A program made the translations under genes and the position numbers. A stretch of DNA of 64,000 bases. It comes from Clostridiales bacterium. Lineage in GTDB: Bacteria; Bacillota; Clostridia; Lachnospirales; Lachnospiraceae. The stretch covers positions 1 through 64,000 of the forward strand of contig JAAYNV010000031.1 in the NCBI GenBank assembly GCA_012520645.1. The letters are read 5' to 3'. Shown in pieces: positions 31,818 through 42,684 of this stretch; within the stretch, counting starts at the first letter, position 1; every line of letters begins with the position of its first letter. Below the pieces are notes generated by a model. That model did not search any database and was not told the DNA's origin. It saw nothing but the letters and a program-made list of their open reading frames with translations.

Positions 31818-32399
31818 TTATTTCATGGAAAGCAGACCCTCATCCGTGCAGAGCGCCAATTTTTCAGCTAGTATTTCAATGTTATAAGAAGTTTCTGATT
31901 CTAAAAAACTTTGTCCGGCAGCCAGTATGATGCTGGATACGATCTTTGCAAACATATCGACAGGAAGACCGTTTGGTATCTGATTGTGAAAGGTCTGAAT
32001 CAGGCTGTCAGTGATGAGTTTTTCCAGGTAGTCCCTGAGACATTCCAAAATATCACTCTGACGGTTGGATGCAATGATTCTGCGGTAAGATGTTTTCTGT
32101 TTTTCCAGAAACGAAAAAAGCATATAAAAAAATTTTTGTGTACGATCACGGCTTTGAATGATTTGAATATCAATTTCCAATCCGGCATCTGCCCGCAAAC
32201 GGTCAAAGCAATGATAGAGCAGTGCATACTTATCTTCAAAGTGCCGGTAGAAGGTAGAATGTGGCACCATGGCAAGCTTGCAGATATCGGTCAGTGATAT
32301 TTTATCAAATGGCTTGGTCAGCAGCAGAGTAAAAAGTGACTGCCGTAAAAGGACATTTGTGCGTTCGGTGGAGATGGATGGTACAGTAGTGTTATTCAT
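31818..32399 (-). CDS. TetR/AcrR family transcriptional regulator
   Basis: ISLTDICKLAMVPHSTFYRHFEDKYALLYHCFD HTH; divergent from an MMPL transporter gene. Confidence 0.85.
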   Translation of the reverse strand: MNNTTVPSISTERTNVLLRQSLFTLLLTKPFDKISLTDICKLAMVPHSTFYRHFEDKYALLYHCFDRLRADAGLEIDIQIIQSRDRTQKFFYMLFSFLEKQKTSYRRIIASNRQSDILECLRDYLEKLITDSLIQTFHNQIPNGLPVDMFAKIVSSIILAAGQSFLESETSYNIEILAEKLALCTDEGLLSMK

Positions 32400-32541
32400 G
32401 ATTTACTCCTATAACATAATCGGTTAGACAGTTTAGAAAAAATGTTTCAAATGGGATAAATTCTAAATAATGTTTCTTGAAAATTATACCATGGTTTGTA
32501 AACTAATGATAGTGTGATGTGAAAAGAAAGGATGAATTTTA

Positions 32542-34866
32542 ATGAATGAGAAACGAAGTGTAATGGAAAGGATTGCGGCATTTATTGTAAACAAGCGGAA
32601 AGCATTTCTGGTGCTTTTTTTATTGGCTGCAGTGCACTGTGCTCTTTCCATTTCCAAGGTTCAGGTCAATGATGATTTGACAGAATATCTGCCGGATACA
32701 ACAGAGACCAGACGTGGGCTGGATATCATGGAAGACGAATTTTCCACGTTCGGAAGTGCCAGAATTCTGGTAGCGAATGTGACCTATGATAAGGCGAAGG
32801 AGCTTGCGGAAAATATAGAGGATATTCCTGGTATTTCCAGTGTGACATTTTATGATCCGGAGGATGAAGCCTATGATGATGATCGGTTAGAGGAATACTA
32901 TGAAGATTGTGCGGCTTTGTTTACGCTCGCTTTTGATGAGGAGGAGGATACAGAGCTGAGCCAGAAGGCGATTGCCCAGGTCAGGGAATATCTGTCTGAC
33001 TATGATACATATGTATATACAACTGTAGATAAGGATGATTCGGCAAGTCTTCAGGAGGATATGAAGGTCATTCTGGTCATTGCGGTCATAATTATTGTTG
33101 CAGTGCTGTTTTTTACGTCTACGACCTATATGGAGATCGTGATTTTTATGCTGACCTTTGGAATGGCGGCTGTTTTAAGTAAGGGAACTAATTATCTCTT
33201 TGGACAGGTATCTTTTATCAGTAATGCGGTAGATATTGTTCTTCAGCTTGCGCTCGCCATTGATTACGCTATCATTTTATTTCATCGTTTTATGGAAGAA
33301 AAAGAGCATTTAAAGACCAAACCGGCACTGATTACAGCGCTTAGCAAGGCAATACCGGAAATTTCCTCCAGCAGCCTGACTACGATTGCCGGAATGGTGG
33401 CTCTTATGCTGATGCAGTTTGGAATTGGTAAGGATTTGGGCAGCGTACTGGTTAAAGCAATTATCATAAGCATGATTTCTGTATTCTGTTTTATGCCGGC
33501 TCTGATTATGATGTTCGCCAAATCCATTGAAAAGACAAGACATAAAAGCTTTGTTCCGAAAATTTCCGTGTGGGGAAAAATCGTTGTAAAGACCCGATAT
33601 ATTCTTCTGCCGGTATTTCTTTTCGTGCTTGTATTCGCCTGTGTTTTCTCGAACCGGTGTCATTACATTTATGATATCAACTCGGTAGAATCGGAGAAAA
33701 AGACCGAATATCTGGCATCCAAAGCAAGAATTGACGAGACCTTTGATACGACCAATCTGCTTGCCGTAGTCGTTCCGAAGGGAGATTATGAAAAGGAAGC
33801 AGCGATTGTGGCAGATTTAAAAAAAGTAGAAGAGGTGGACACCATTACAGCACTTTCCAATGTGGAAGTCGGAGATAATGGAGAGTATGTATTGACGGAT
33901 AAATTAAATCCGCGTGAATTTGCCGAGATGGCGGATACGGATATTGATCTGGTTCGCTTTGTTTATCGTGCGTATGCGATGGAGAAGGAGGAGTACGGTG
34001 CGCTGCTTGGCAGTATTGATGAGTATGATGTGTCGATTCTTAGAATGATTGATTTTATCTATGAACAGAAGGAAACAAGGGCGCTCAGTCTGGATGAGGA
34101 TATTTCCGAGGATATTGATGAGATGTATGATGCTGTTTGTGATGCAAGAGCACAGCTGGAGGGGGAAAATTATTCCAGACTTGTTGTGCAGCTGACCGGT
34201 CCGGTAGAGGGTGAAGAAACCTTTGCAGTAGTGGATCAGATCCGGGAGATTGCATTAAAACAATATGAGGATGTTTTTGTAGTCGGAGATCCTACCAGCA
34301 ACTATGATCTGAGCAATTCTTTTTCGAAGGATAATGTGCTGATCAGCGTCTTTACGGCACTGTTTGTCGGTATTATTCTGCTATTTACATTCCAGAATGT
34401 GGGGCTGCCGTTTATGCTTGTTCTGACCATACAGGGGAGCATCTGGATTAACTTTTCCTTGCCGTATTTAAAAAATGAGACAATGTTCTTTATCAGCTAT
34501 CTTGTAGTCAGCTCCATACAGATGGGAGCAACGATCGACTATGCGATTGTCCTTACCAACCGTTACATGGCGCTTCGCAGGGAGATGGAATCGAAAAAGG
34601 ATGCTGTGGTAGAAGCGCTCAATCAGGCTTTTCCGACGATTATTACTTCGGGTACGATTATGTGCAGCGCCGGTTTTATCATTGGAAAGATTACCAGTAA
34701 TGCAGTAATTGCATCATTAGGAACCACGCTTGGCTGGGGAACTTTGATTTCGGTCATTCTGGTCATGCTGATTCTGCCTCAGATTCTTCTGATAGGAGAT
34801 ACCATCATTGAAAAGGCGGAGTTCAGTGTAAGGCGTGAGACGGAGGAGGATGAGGCAGATGAATAA
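32542..34866 (+). CDS. RND/MMPL family transporter
   Basis: 774 aa; two sets of TM clusters with LALAIDYAIILFHRFMEE and IQMGATIDYAIVLTNRYMALR (MMPL GxxxDY motifs). Confidence 0.9.
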   Translation: MNEKRSVMERIAAFIVNKRKAFLVLFLLAAVHCALSISKVQVNDDLTEYLPDTTETRRGLDIMEDEFSTFGSARILVANVTYDKAKELAENIEDIPGISSVTFYDPEDEAYDDDRLEEYYEDCAALFTLAFDEEEDTELSQKAIAQVREYLSDYDTYVYTTVDKDDSASLQEDMKVILVIAVIIIVAVLFFTSTTYMEIVIFMLTFGMAAVLSKGTNYLFGQVSFISNAVDIVLQLALAIDYAIILFHRFMEEKEHLKTKPALITALSKAIPEISSSSLTTIAGMVALMLMQFGIGKDLGSVLVKAIIISMISVFCFMPALIMMFAKSIEKTRHKSFVPKISVWGKIVVKTRYILLPVFLFVLVFACVFSNRCHYIYDINSVESEKKTEYLASKARIDETFDTTNLLAVVVPKGDYEKEAAIVADLKKVEEVDTITALSNVEVGDNGEYVLTDKLNPREFAEMADTDIDLVRFVYRAYAMEKEEYGALLGSIDEYDVSILRMIDFIYEQKETRALSLDEDISEDIDEMYDAVCDARAQLEGENYSRLVVQLTGPVEGEETFAVVDQIREIALKQYEDVFVVGDPTSNYDLSNSFSKDNVLISVFTALFVGIILLFTFQNVGLPFMLVLTIQGSIWINFSLPYLKNETMFFISYLVVSSIQMGATIDYAIVLTNRYMALRREMESKKDAVVEALNQAFPTIITSGTIMCSAGFIIGKITSNAVIASLGTTLGWGTLISVILVMLILPQILLIGDTIIEKAEFSVRRETEEDEADE

Positions 34867-37800
34867 GAAAAAAATCTTTCAGGCGGCAGCAACGCTTTTA
34901 TGTGTGACTGTGACAGGTACGAACCTTTCATCCGGTTTCAGCATGGTGCAGGCGAAAGAAACCGGACAGCAGATGGATGCGCAGGCGAAAGAAACTGCCG
35001 CAGAGACTATACATATTAAGAATGCAACAGAATTGAAGAAAGTGGCAGAAAAATGTATTAACGATTCGTATTCCAGAGACAGGGTATTCATGCTGGATGC
35101 GGATATCGATCTTCAGGGAGAGGAGATTGAGCCGATTGCCATATTCTGTGGTACATTTGAGGGAAACGGACATAAGATCAGCGGATATATGCTGAAGGAA
35201 ACAGGATCAGATTTTGGGTTTATTCGTTTTCTGGAAAAGGAAGGTATTGTAAAAAATCTGAATCTGCAAGGAAAAATACAGCCAACCGGAACACGCATTA
35301 ACATCGGGGGCATAGTTGGTACAAACCGTGGAACTTTGGAAAACTGCAGTTTTAAAGGCGAGGTAATTGGGAAGGAAGCGGTAGGCGGAATTGCCGGACG
35401 GAATGAGGCAGGCGGAAGCATTAACGGCTGCCGGAATGAAGGCAGACTGCTTGGAACAAAAAAAACCGGTGGAATCTGTGGCAGCAATGAAGGGAGCATT
35501 ACAAATTGTCTGAACCGCGGTGGAATTAATGCAACTGCAGAAACGGTCAAGGAGGCGGATGAAGGAGAAGAAAGTACAACGAACTTCAGCTTCAGCATGG
35601 ATCTGACCCAGACCGCAACGGATGAAGAGAAGATTACATCTGCGGGCGGTATAGCCGGTATTAACAGCGGGCTGATACAGAGTTGTACCAACCATGGTGC
35701 GATCGGTTATCCGCATGTAGGATACCGGATGGGTGGAATTGCCGGTTATCAGCGGGGCTGTATTGATGGCTGTATCAATCACGGAAAGGTACAGGGACGT
35801 AAAGATATTGGTGGAATTGCCGGATTATTCGAACCCTATGTTGAGATTAATTATGAGGAAGGAACGTCGAAAAAGCTTCGTGGACAGATGGATGATCTGA
35901 TCGACATGCTTTCGGAACTTTCCGATATTACACGGAATGCAGATGAGAATACCATTGACAATATGGATCATGTGGGGGAATCCATCGATGGTATCAAAGA
36001 TTCCATTGATGATTATAAGAAACACTATCAGGATAAGAATGACGCCTTTATTGATGATATGGAAGAGGCACTTGATATCGTGGAACGAAGGATCGACATG
36101 TTGGACTTTGATATCAATGACAAGCTGGTGACAGATGCAGTCAGTGGCATGGAAAAGGATCTGAGAGAAGCACAGGTGCTGTTGGAAATGCTGAAAATGA
36201 TGCAGACCGGGAGTGGAACCGCAAACGGGGCATCTATCATGTCAGTGGAATCGGACAATACTGCAAAGAACCCTGTGAACGGGCAGGCAGCTGATGAAAA
36301 TACAGACAATGAAAATGCAACCGATGAAAATACAGCCGATGAAAGTACGTCGGATGAAAGTGATTCAGAGAGTCACAGAACGGATACCAGTGTAAGTGGA
36401 AATGATACAGGAGATACTGTCGCTTCGATGGATATAAATGTATTTCGTGCCGCAGGTTCCGGGCTGTCAGCTATGCTTCCGGATTCGGTCAAACAGGCTA
36501 TGCAGCAGCTTGGTATTTCGGAGGAAGAACTGATGGAAGCTCTGATTGAGCAGGGCTTTGATCCGACGACTTTTGACCCGACTGATCCGGCTCAGGTGGC
36601 ACAGCTTCAAGCCATGGTAGTTCAGGTGCTCCAGGAGGCAGCCAGACAGAAGGTGCTTGGTATTACGCAGGATATGGGAAGGCAGAGTGGCAAACTTGGT
36701 GAGGCGGCAAAGGATGCCGTGGGTGAAGGAAAGAGCTTTGTGGACAATGCCGATAAGCTTGGAACAGAGGTGAAGCATGTAATCCATGTAGCAGAAAATT
36801 ATGTAAAGGACCTTCGGGATGATCCGCGGGAAACAGATGAAGATCTGTCGTCTCAGATGGATGAGCTGGATGAAAAGATCGATGCCCTGAAGGATGATCT
36901 GCGGGGTGCCAATGATGATGTGATGGACCAGATGGACCGGATTACGGATCAGATGCATCTTATTAATAACACGGCTTCTGATGGAATGGATAAGTTGGAA
37001 GATAAGCTGAATGATACCGGAGAGGATAAGAAACTGGAGGATTATTATGATGATCTGTCTGATTCGGATGACCGTACGCAGATAAGCGGAAAAGTAATGG
37101 GCTGCCGTAATGAAGGTCCGATTATTTCGGATATTAACGGAGGGGGCATTGCCGGTGCTTTAAGTGTGGATCTGCTGGAGGGTGAGTCGGAGTTTGCTAT
37201 TGAGAAAAAGGGTAGTTTCAGTCTGGATGCCGAGCGAAAGGCAATAGGAACGATTCTTGACTGTAAAAACAATAATGAAGTTGCGGTAAAAAATGATTAT
37301 GCCGGAGGTATTGTAGGACGTGCAGATCTGGGAGCTGTGATAGCCTGTGAAAATTATGGGGATGTTACCACTGTGGATGGAGATTATGCCGGAGGTATTG
37401 CGGGACGGAGCGGCTATATGATTCGTAACAGCTATACCCTGTGTAATATTGCAGGGAATAATTATGCCGGAGGTATTGCAGGTGAGGGCAGCAGTATTAA
37501 GGACAGTTATGCCATGACCTCGATTGATTCGGACGAGGGCGAGAAATACGGCGCCATCGCGGGTGATGTGGATGAGGACGGTGTGCTTTCCGGGAATTAT
37601 TTTGTGGAAGAGGGAATTGCAGCTGTAAACGGTCTGACTTATTCCGGGCAGGCAGCACCTCTTAGTTATGAAGAACTGATTGCAAAAGAACAGACGCCGT
37701 TGGATTTCAGACACTTTACGATCCGGTTTATGGTAGGCGATGAGGTGATAAAAACAGTTACCTGTGAGTATGAAGAATCCCTGAAAGAAAATGAAATTCC

Positions 37801-38467
37801 GGAAACACCTGCACAGGACGGCATTCTGGGGAGCTGGGATAAAACAGACTTTACAAATATCCGGAGAAATATGATTGTCCGGGCGGTCTATGGAGACTGG
37901 AAAACGGCACTTGCCAGTGAAGGAAGCACACCGGAGGTGTTGATTTCAGGGCAGTTTCTGCCGAATGCAATTCTTTACTGTGAACGTCTGGAAAATGAGG
38001 AGGTTCCGCAGCCGGCAGGTTATCAGGTACAGGCTGCTTACCGGTACAGTATAGAGGATGGTTCTGTTCAGGGAGAGGATACGTTTGGAGTGCATGTGCT
38101 GACAGAGAATTACCGTGGAAAGATCTGTGCAGCAGTCTTGCAGGACGGTAAGCTTAAATTTGTGGATGGTAAGCAGGACGGACGCTACTATGTATTCCGG
38201 ATCAATAGCGAAAAGGATGGAGAATTTGTTGTATTTACACAGGAGGTTAACTGGAAGGCTATAGCGTGTGTGGCGGCTGTGGCAGTAGTCGTTCTTATTC
38301 TGATCGTGATCCTTGTGAGAGGAAGAAGGAAAAAAACGGCTGAAAAGGCAGCGCAAGCAGAAAAGCCAGTAGAAGAAAAGTCAGTAAAAGAGAAGCCAGT
38401 AAAAGAGAAGCTGGAAGAAGAAAAGGAAGTAGAAGAGACAAAGACAGTAGAAGAAGCAGAAAAATAA
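34859..38467 (+). CDS. Large surface protein with GLUG-type repeats, coiled-coil segments and C-terminal TM anchor
   Basis: Repeated GGIAGxNxGxIxxCxNxG units at both ends; long charged helical middle; C-terminal TM then K/E-rich tail; start overlaps the MMPL stop. Confidence 0.75.
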   Translation: MNKKKIFQAAATLLCVTVTGTNLSSGFSMVQAKETGQQMDAQAKETAAETIHIKNATELKKVAEKCINDSYSRDRVFMLDADIDLQGEEIEPIAIFCGTFEGNGHKISGYMLKETGSDFGFIRFLEKEGIVKNLNLQGKIQPTGTRINIGGIVGTNRGTLENCSFKGEVIGKEAVGGIAGRNEAGGSINGCRNEGRLLGTKKTGGICGSNEGSITNCLNRGGINATAETVKEADEGEESTTNFSFSMDLTQTATDEEKITSAGGIAGINSGLIQSCTNHGAIGYPHVGYRMGGIAGYQRGCIDGCINHGKVQGRKDIGGIAGLFEPYVEINYEEGTSKKLRGQMDDLIDMLSELSDITRNADENTIDNMDHVGESIDGIKDSIDDYKKHYQDKNDAFIDDMEEALDIVERRIDMLDFDINDKLVTDAVSGMEKDLREAQVLLEMLKMMQTGSGTANGASIMSVESDNTAKNPVNGQAADENTDNENATDENTADESTSDESDSESHRTDTSVSGNDTGDTVASMDINVFRAAGSGLSAMLPDSVKQAMQQLGISEEELMEALIEQGFDPTTFDPTDPAQVAQLQAMVVQVLQEAARQKVLGITQDMGRQSGKLGEAAKDAVGEGKSFVDNADKLGTEVKHVIHVAENYVKDLRDDPRETDEDLSSQMDELDEKIDALKDDLRGANDDVMDQMDRITDQMHLINNTASDGMDKLEDKLNDTGEDKKLEDYYDDLSDSDDRTQISGKVMGCRNEGPIISDINGGGIAGALSVDLLEGESEFAIEKKGSFSLDAERKAIGTILDCKNNNEVAVKNDYAGGIVGRADLGAVIACENYGDVTTVDGDYAGGIAGRSGYMIRNSYTLCNIAGNNYAGGIAGEGSSIKDSYAMTSIDSDEGEKYGAIAGDVDEDGVLSGNYFVEEGIAAVNGLTYSGQAAPLSYEELIAKEQTPLDFRHFTIRFMVGDEVIKTVTCEYEESLKENEIPETPAQDGILGSWDKTDFTNIRRNMIVRAVYGDWKTALASEGSTPEVLISGQFLPNAILYCERLENEEVPQPAGYQVQAAYRYSIEDGSVQGEDTFGVHVLTENYRGKICAAVLQDGKLKFVDGKQDGRYYVFRINSEKDGEFVVFTQEVNWKAIACVAAVAVVVLILIVILVRGRRKKTAEKAAQAEKPVEEKSVKEKPVKEKLEEEKEVEETKTVEEAEK

Positions 38468-38506
38468 AGAAAGGCATAGTAAAAAGGATACAACGAAAAC
38501 AGGATG

Positions 38507-38540
38507 AGACCCCAAAAAGTCAGACTTTTTGGGGTCTTAT
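38507..38540 (+). terminator. Rho-independent terminator
   Basis: AGACCCCAAAAAGT cag ACTTTTTGGGGTCT, nested in an outer ATACAACG/CGTTGTAT pair (38488-38495/38554-38561). Confidence 0.85.
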
Positions 38541-38738
38541 CAACAATCGGATACGTTGTATTGTTTTGGTAGTCAAAAGGAGCATTTAAGAATATCAAGA
38601 CGCTTCTTGTCACTATTTGCTGTCATAAGGGTATGGAACTTTAACAAAAAAAATGCTATACTATACAACGTGGATATTTATATAAAGGTTTCAAAACAAG
38701 TTGGGGAATAGAACAATACGGACAAAGAGAGAGAAGCT

Positions 38739-40790
38739 ATGAGCAAAAAGATAAAAATAAAGGTCAAGGGAAGGCTTCGCAGCTTTCAACAGGCTTCTGT
38801 AATTCTTGGCATATTGCTGGCTTTGGTCAATGGAGCCATCTATCTGTTTGATTTTGGAGCGGGTGTGTTACTGACCTGTTTTGTAGTAATTTATTTTATT
38901 GTGATCATTCTGCTGATGTTTTACAATAAGCCTATTATTATGAATGAACTGATCAGTTTTGCAACGCAGTATGGTCAGATTCAGAGAAGACTTTTAAGGG
39001 ATCTGGAGCTTCCCCATGCACTTTTGGACGATGGCGGGCATATCATCTGGACCAATAAAGCCTTTGAGAAGGCCGTACATAAGGATAAGGGATACCGCAA
39101 GTCCATTACGACACTTTTTCCGTCCATTACGAAGGAAAAGCTGCCGGGAGAACTGGAAGAGACGGAGCAGGAGCTTACTTTTGAGGGCTTTGAATTTCTG
39201 GCAAAGATGAAGAAGATTTCCTTAAAAGAAATGGCAGTTAACAGTGACATTATTGAGGCAAAGGATTACAACGGATATCTGATTGCAATGTATCTGTTTG
39301 ATGAGACAGCACTTAAGATTGCCCTGAAGGAGAATGACGATCAGTCACTGGTGGTCGGCATGATCTATCTGGACAATTATGAAGAAGCGCTGGATAGCGT
39401 AGAAGAGGTCAGAAGATCCCTGCTAATTGCATTAATTGACAAAAAAGTCAATAAATATATTGCGGCACTGGACGGTATTTCGAAAAAGACCGAAAAGGAC
39501 AAGTACCTGATCATTATGCGGAAAAAGTCACTGCAGCAGTTGGAGGAGAGCCGGTTTGATCTGCTGGAGGATGTGAAGACGGTCAATATCGGTAATGAAA
39601 TGGCGGTTACGTTGAGTATCGGTATCGGACTGGATGGACTGACCTTTGCGCAGAATTATGAGTTTGCACGTACTTCCATTGATCTGGCATTGGGACGTGG
39701 CGGTGACCAGGCGGTTGTAAAAACCCCTTCATCGACGACCTACTATGGCGGCAAGAGCCAGCAGGTAGAGAAAAATACCCGTGTGAAAGCCCGTGTGAAA
39801 GCACATGCGTTAAATGAAATCATTACCTCCAAGGACAAGGTGCTTGTGATGGGACACCGTATTGCGGATGTGGACAGCTTCGGTGCGGCAGTCGGTATTT
39901 GCCGGATTGCCAAGACATTGGAAAGAAAGGCACATATTGTTATCAATGATGTGACGACATCCATGCAGCCACTTGTAGAGCTGTTTCAGAATAATCCGGA
40001 ATATGAAGAGGATATGCTTTTAAACAGCAATCAGGCGATTGAGGCAGCGGGCAGTAATACGGTACTGGTTATCGTGGATGTGAATAAACCAAGTATTACG
40101 GAATGTCCGGAGCTGCTTCGTTTCTGTAAGTCGGTTGTTGTGCTGGATCATCACAGACAGGGAACGGAAATCATGGAAAATGCAACACTTTCCTATGTGG
40201 AGCCGTATGCTTCCTCGACCTGCGAAATGGTATCGGAAATTTTACAATATATCGGAGAAGGAATCCGCCTGAAAAATGAAGAAGCGGACTGTCTGTATTC
40301 CGGTATTATGATTGATACGAATAATTTTATGAGCAAAACCGGTGTGCGTACTTTTGAGGCAGCAGCCTATCTGCGTAGAAATGGTGCGGACGTGACCCGG
40401 GTGCGTAAGCTGTTCCGTGAAAATGCGGACGAATACAAAGCGAAGGCAGATGCAGTCAGTCAGGCAGAAATCTACCGGAGTGATTATGCGATTTCGGTAT
40501 GTCCGGGCGAGGATCTCCAAAGTCCTACGATCGTAGGTGCACAGGCGGCAAACGAACTGCTGAATATCCGCGGAATCAAAGCGAGCTTCGTATTGACGGA
40601 GTATCAGAGCAAGATATATGTGAGTGCAAGATCGATTGACGAGGTCAATGTCCAGGTTATTATGGAGAGACTCGGAGGCGGTGGGCACATGAACATTGCC
40701 GGGGCGCAGATTGAGAATACGAATATGGCAGAAGCGATACAGATCGTAAAAAGTACATTAGACAGAATGATAGAAGAAGGTGACCTATAA
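38739..40790 (+). CDS. gdpP: GdpP-type c-di-AMP phosphodiesterase (PAS, degenerate GGDEF, DHH/DHHA1)
   Basis: DHH motif VVVLDHHRQG, GHRIADVDSFGAAVGI, GGGGHMNIAGAQ; followed by rplI and dnaB. Confidence 0.94.
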   Translation: MSKKIKIKVKGRLRSFQQASVILGILLALVNGAIYLFDFGAGVLLTCFVVIYFIVIILLMFYNKPIIMNELISFATQYGQIQRRLLRDLELPHALLDDGGHIIWTNKAFEKAVHKDKGYRKSITTLFPSITKEKLPGELEETEQELTFEGFEFLAKMKKISLKEMAVNSDIIEAKDYNGYLIAMYLFDETALKIALKENDDQSLVVGMIYLDNYEEALDSVEEVRRSLLIALIDKKVNKYIAALDGISKKTEKDKYLIIMRKKSLQQLEESRFDLLEDVKTVNIGNEMAVTLSIGIGLDGLTFAQNYEFARTSIDLALGRGGDQAVVKTPSSTTYYGGKSQQVEKNTRVKARVKAHALNEIITSKDKVLVMGHRIADVDSFGAAVGICRIAKTLERKAHIVINDVTTSMQPLVELFQNNPEYEEDMLLNSNQAIEAAGSNTVLVIVDVNKPSITECPELLRFCKSVVVLDHHRQGTEIMENATLSYVEPYASSTCEMVSEILQYIGEGIRLKNEEADCLYSGIMIDTNNFMSKTGVRTFEAAAYLRRNGADVTRVRKLFRENADEYKAKADAVSQAEIYRSDYAISVCPGEDLQSPTIVGAQAANELLNIRGIKASFVLTEYQSKIYVSARSIDEVNVQVIMERLGGGGHMNIAGAQIENTNMAEAIQIVKSTLDRMIEEGDL

Positions 40791-41236
40791 TGAAAGTAAT
40801 ATTGTTGGAAGATGTAAAAGCACTTGGGAAAAAGGGCGAGGTAGTCAATGTAAGCGACGGTTATGCAAGAAACTGCATTCTCCCCAAAAAACTCGGTGTA
40901 GAAGCAAACGGACAGAATTTGAATGACTTAAAACTTCAGAAAGCAAATGATGCCAAAATTGCACAGGAGCAGTTAGAGGAAGCGCAGGCGCTTGCCAAAG
41001 AACTGGAAACGAAGATGGTCGTTGTGAGCATGAAGGCGGGAGAAGGCGGAAGAGCCTTCGGTTCCATATCCTCTAAGGAAATTTCCCAGGCATTAAAAGA
41101 GCAGTTTGATCTTTCGATTGATAAAAAGAAGATTCAGCTTCCGGAAGCACTTAAGAATTTTGGAACCTATGAGGTATCCGTGAAACTGCATCCGAAGGTA
41201 GTGGGAAAATTCCGTGTCAATGTAAAGGAAGCGTAA
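40790..41236 (+). CDS. rplI: 50S ribosomal protein L9
   Basis: MKVILLEDVKALGKKGEVVNVSDGYARNCILPKKLGVEA. Confidence 0.97.
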   Translation: MKVILLEDVKALGKKGEVVNVSDGYARNCILPKKLGVEANGQNLNDLKLQKANDAKIAQEQLEEAQALAKELETKMVVVSMKAGEGGRAFGSISSKEISQALKEQFDLSIDKKKIQLPEALKNFGTYEVSVKLHPKVVGKFRVNVKEA

Positions 41237-41237
41237 A

Positions 41238-42566
41238 ATGGATGAAACACTCATTAAGAGAATACTGCCGCATAGTTTAGAAGCGGAGCAGTCGGTCATC
41301 GGTTCCATGATCATGGACAGGGAAGCCATTGTCGTTGCCTCTGAGATTATAACCGGAGACGATTTTTACAGCAGACAATATGGTGTGCTGTTTGAAACGA
41401 TGGTAGAGCTGAATGATGAAGGACAGCCGGTGGATCTGGTGACCCTGCAGAACCGTCTGAAGGAGAAGGATGTACCGCCGGAGGTCAGCAGTCTGGAATT
41501 TATCCGTGATTTGATCACGGCAGTTCCAACGTCTGCCAATATCAAATATTATGCGAATATTGTGGCTGAGAAATCTACCCTGCGAAAGCTGATTAAGCTA
41601 AATGATGAGATTTCCAATACCTGTTATGCGGGTAAAGAACCTCTGGAAATGATTTTGGAGGAGACGGAAAAGAAGGTATTTAACCTTGTGCAGCGTCGGA
41701 ATACGGAGGAGTTTGTACCGATCCGGCAGGTTGTTATGAATGCGATGGATAAGATCGAACAGGCATCCCGAAACAGTGGGGCAGTGACAGGTATTCCGAC
41801 CGGATTTCTTGATTTGGATTACCGTACGGCTGGAATGCAGCCTTCTGATCTGATTCTGGTAGCAGCCAGACCGTCAATGGGTAAGACGGCATTTGTTTTG
41901 AATATTGCACAGCATGTGGCATTTAAGCAGGATATGTGTGTCGCTATTTTCAGTCTGGAAATGTCCAAGGAACAGCTTGTGAATCGTCTGTTCTCTCTGG
42001 AATCCCAGGTCAATTCCCAAAATCTGCGTACTGGACAGCTTTCGGATGCGGAGTGGGAAAAACTGATCGAAAGTGCAGGAGTCATCGGGAAATCCAAGCT
42101 GATTATTGATGATACACCGGGTATCAGTATTGCGGAGCTGCGTTCCAAATGCAGAAAATATAAGCTGGAGCATGATTTAAAAATTATTATCATTGACTAT
42201 TTACAGTTGATGACCGGAAGTGGAAAAAGTGATTCCAGACAGCAGGAAATTTCCGATATTTCACGTTCTTTAAAGGCACTTGCCAGGGAACTGAGTGTGC
42301 CGGTTGTGGCACTGTCACAGCTGTCACGTGCGGTAGAGCAGCGGCCGGATCACAGACCGATGCTGTCTGATTTACGTGAGTCCGGAGCGATTGAGCAGGA
42401 TGCCGATGTGGTAATGTTTATTTACCGGGATGATTATTATAATAAAGATACCGATATGAAGGGAATTGCGGAAATTATTATAGCTAAGCAGAGAAATGGT
42501 CCGATCGGAACCGTCAATCTGGTCTGGCTCCCGGATTATACAAGATTTGCCAATATGCAGAAATAG
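41238..42566 (+). CDS. dnaB: Replicative DNA helicase
   Basis: LPHSLEAEQSVIGSM, ARPSMGKTAFVLNIAQ, SLEMSKEQLVNR, DYLQLM. Confidence 0.97.
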   Translation: MDETLIKRILPHSLEAEQSVIGSMIMDREAIVVASEIITGDDFYSRQYGVLFETMVELNDEGQPVDLVTLQNRLKEKDVPPEVSSLEFIRDLITAVPTSANIKYYANIVAEKSTLRKLIKLNDEISNTCYAGKEPLEMILEETEKKVFNLVQRRNTEEFVPIRQVVMNAMDKIEQASRNSGAVTGIPTGFLDLDYRTAGMQPSDLILVAARPSMGKTAFVLNIAQHVAFKQDMCVAIFSLEMSKEQLVNRLFSLESQVNSQNLRTGQLSDAEWEKLIESAGVIGKSKLIIDDTPGISIAELRSKCRKYKLEHDLKIIIIDYLQLMTGSGKSDSRQQEISDISRSLKALARELSVPVVALSQLSRAVEQRPDHRPMLSDLRESGAIEQDADVVMFIYRDDYYNKDTDMKGIAEIIIAKQRNGPIGTVNLVWLPDYTRFANMQK

Positions 42567-42578
42567 CAGTGTTACGAA

Positions 42579-42615
42579 AGAGAATCCACCAAACAGGTGT
42601 GGTTCTCTTTTTTTT
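42579..42615 (+). terminator. Terminator after dnaB
   Basis: AGAGAATCCACC aaaca GGTGTGGTTCTCT then T-run. Confidence 0.85.
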
Positions 42616-42684
42616 ATAACTGAAAAGTTTTTTGCTTTTGAAAGAATTTCATAAATATATGTAGAAGAAAAGGAGAGGAAGAAA

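Noticed and set aside
39720-39805. Short GTGAAAGC-type repeat (CGTGTGAAAGCCCGTGTGAAAGCACA) in gdpP
   Set aside because: Within coding sequence (RVKARVKAH); ordinary codon repetition, not a CRISPR or regulatory repeat.
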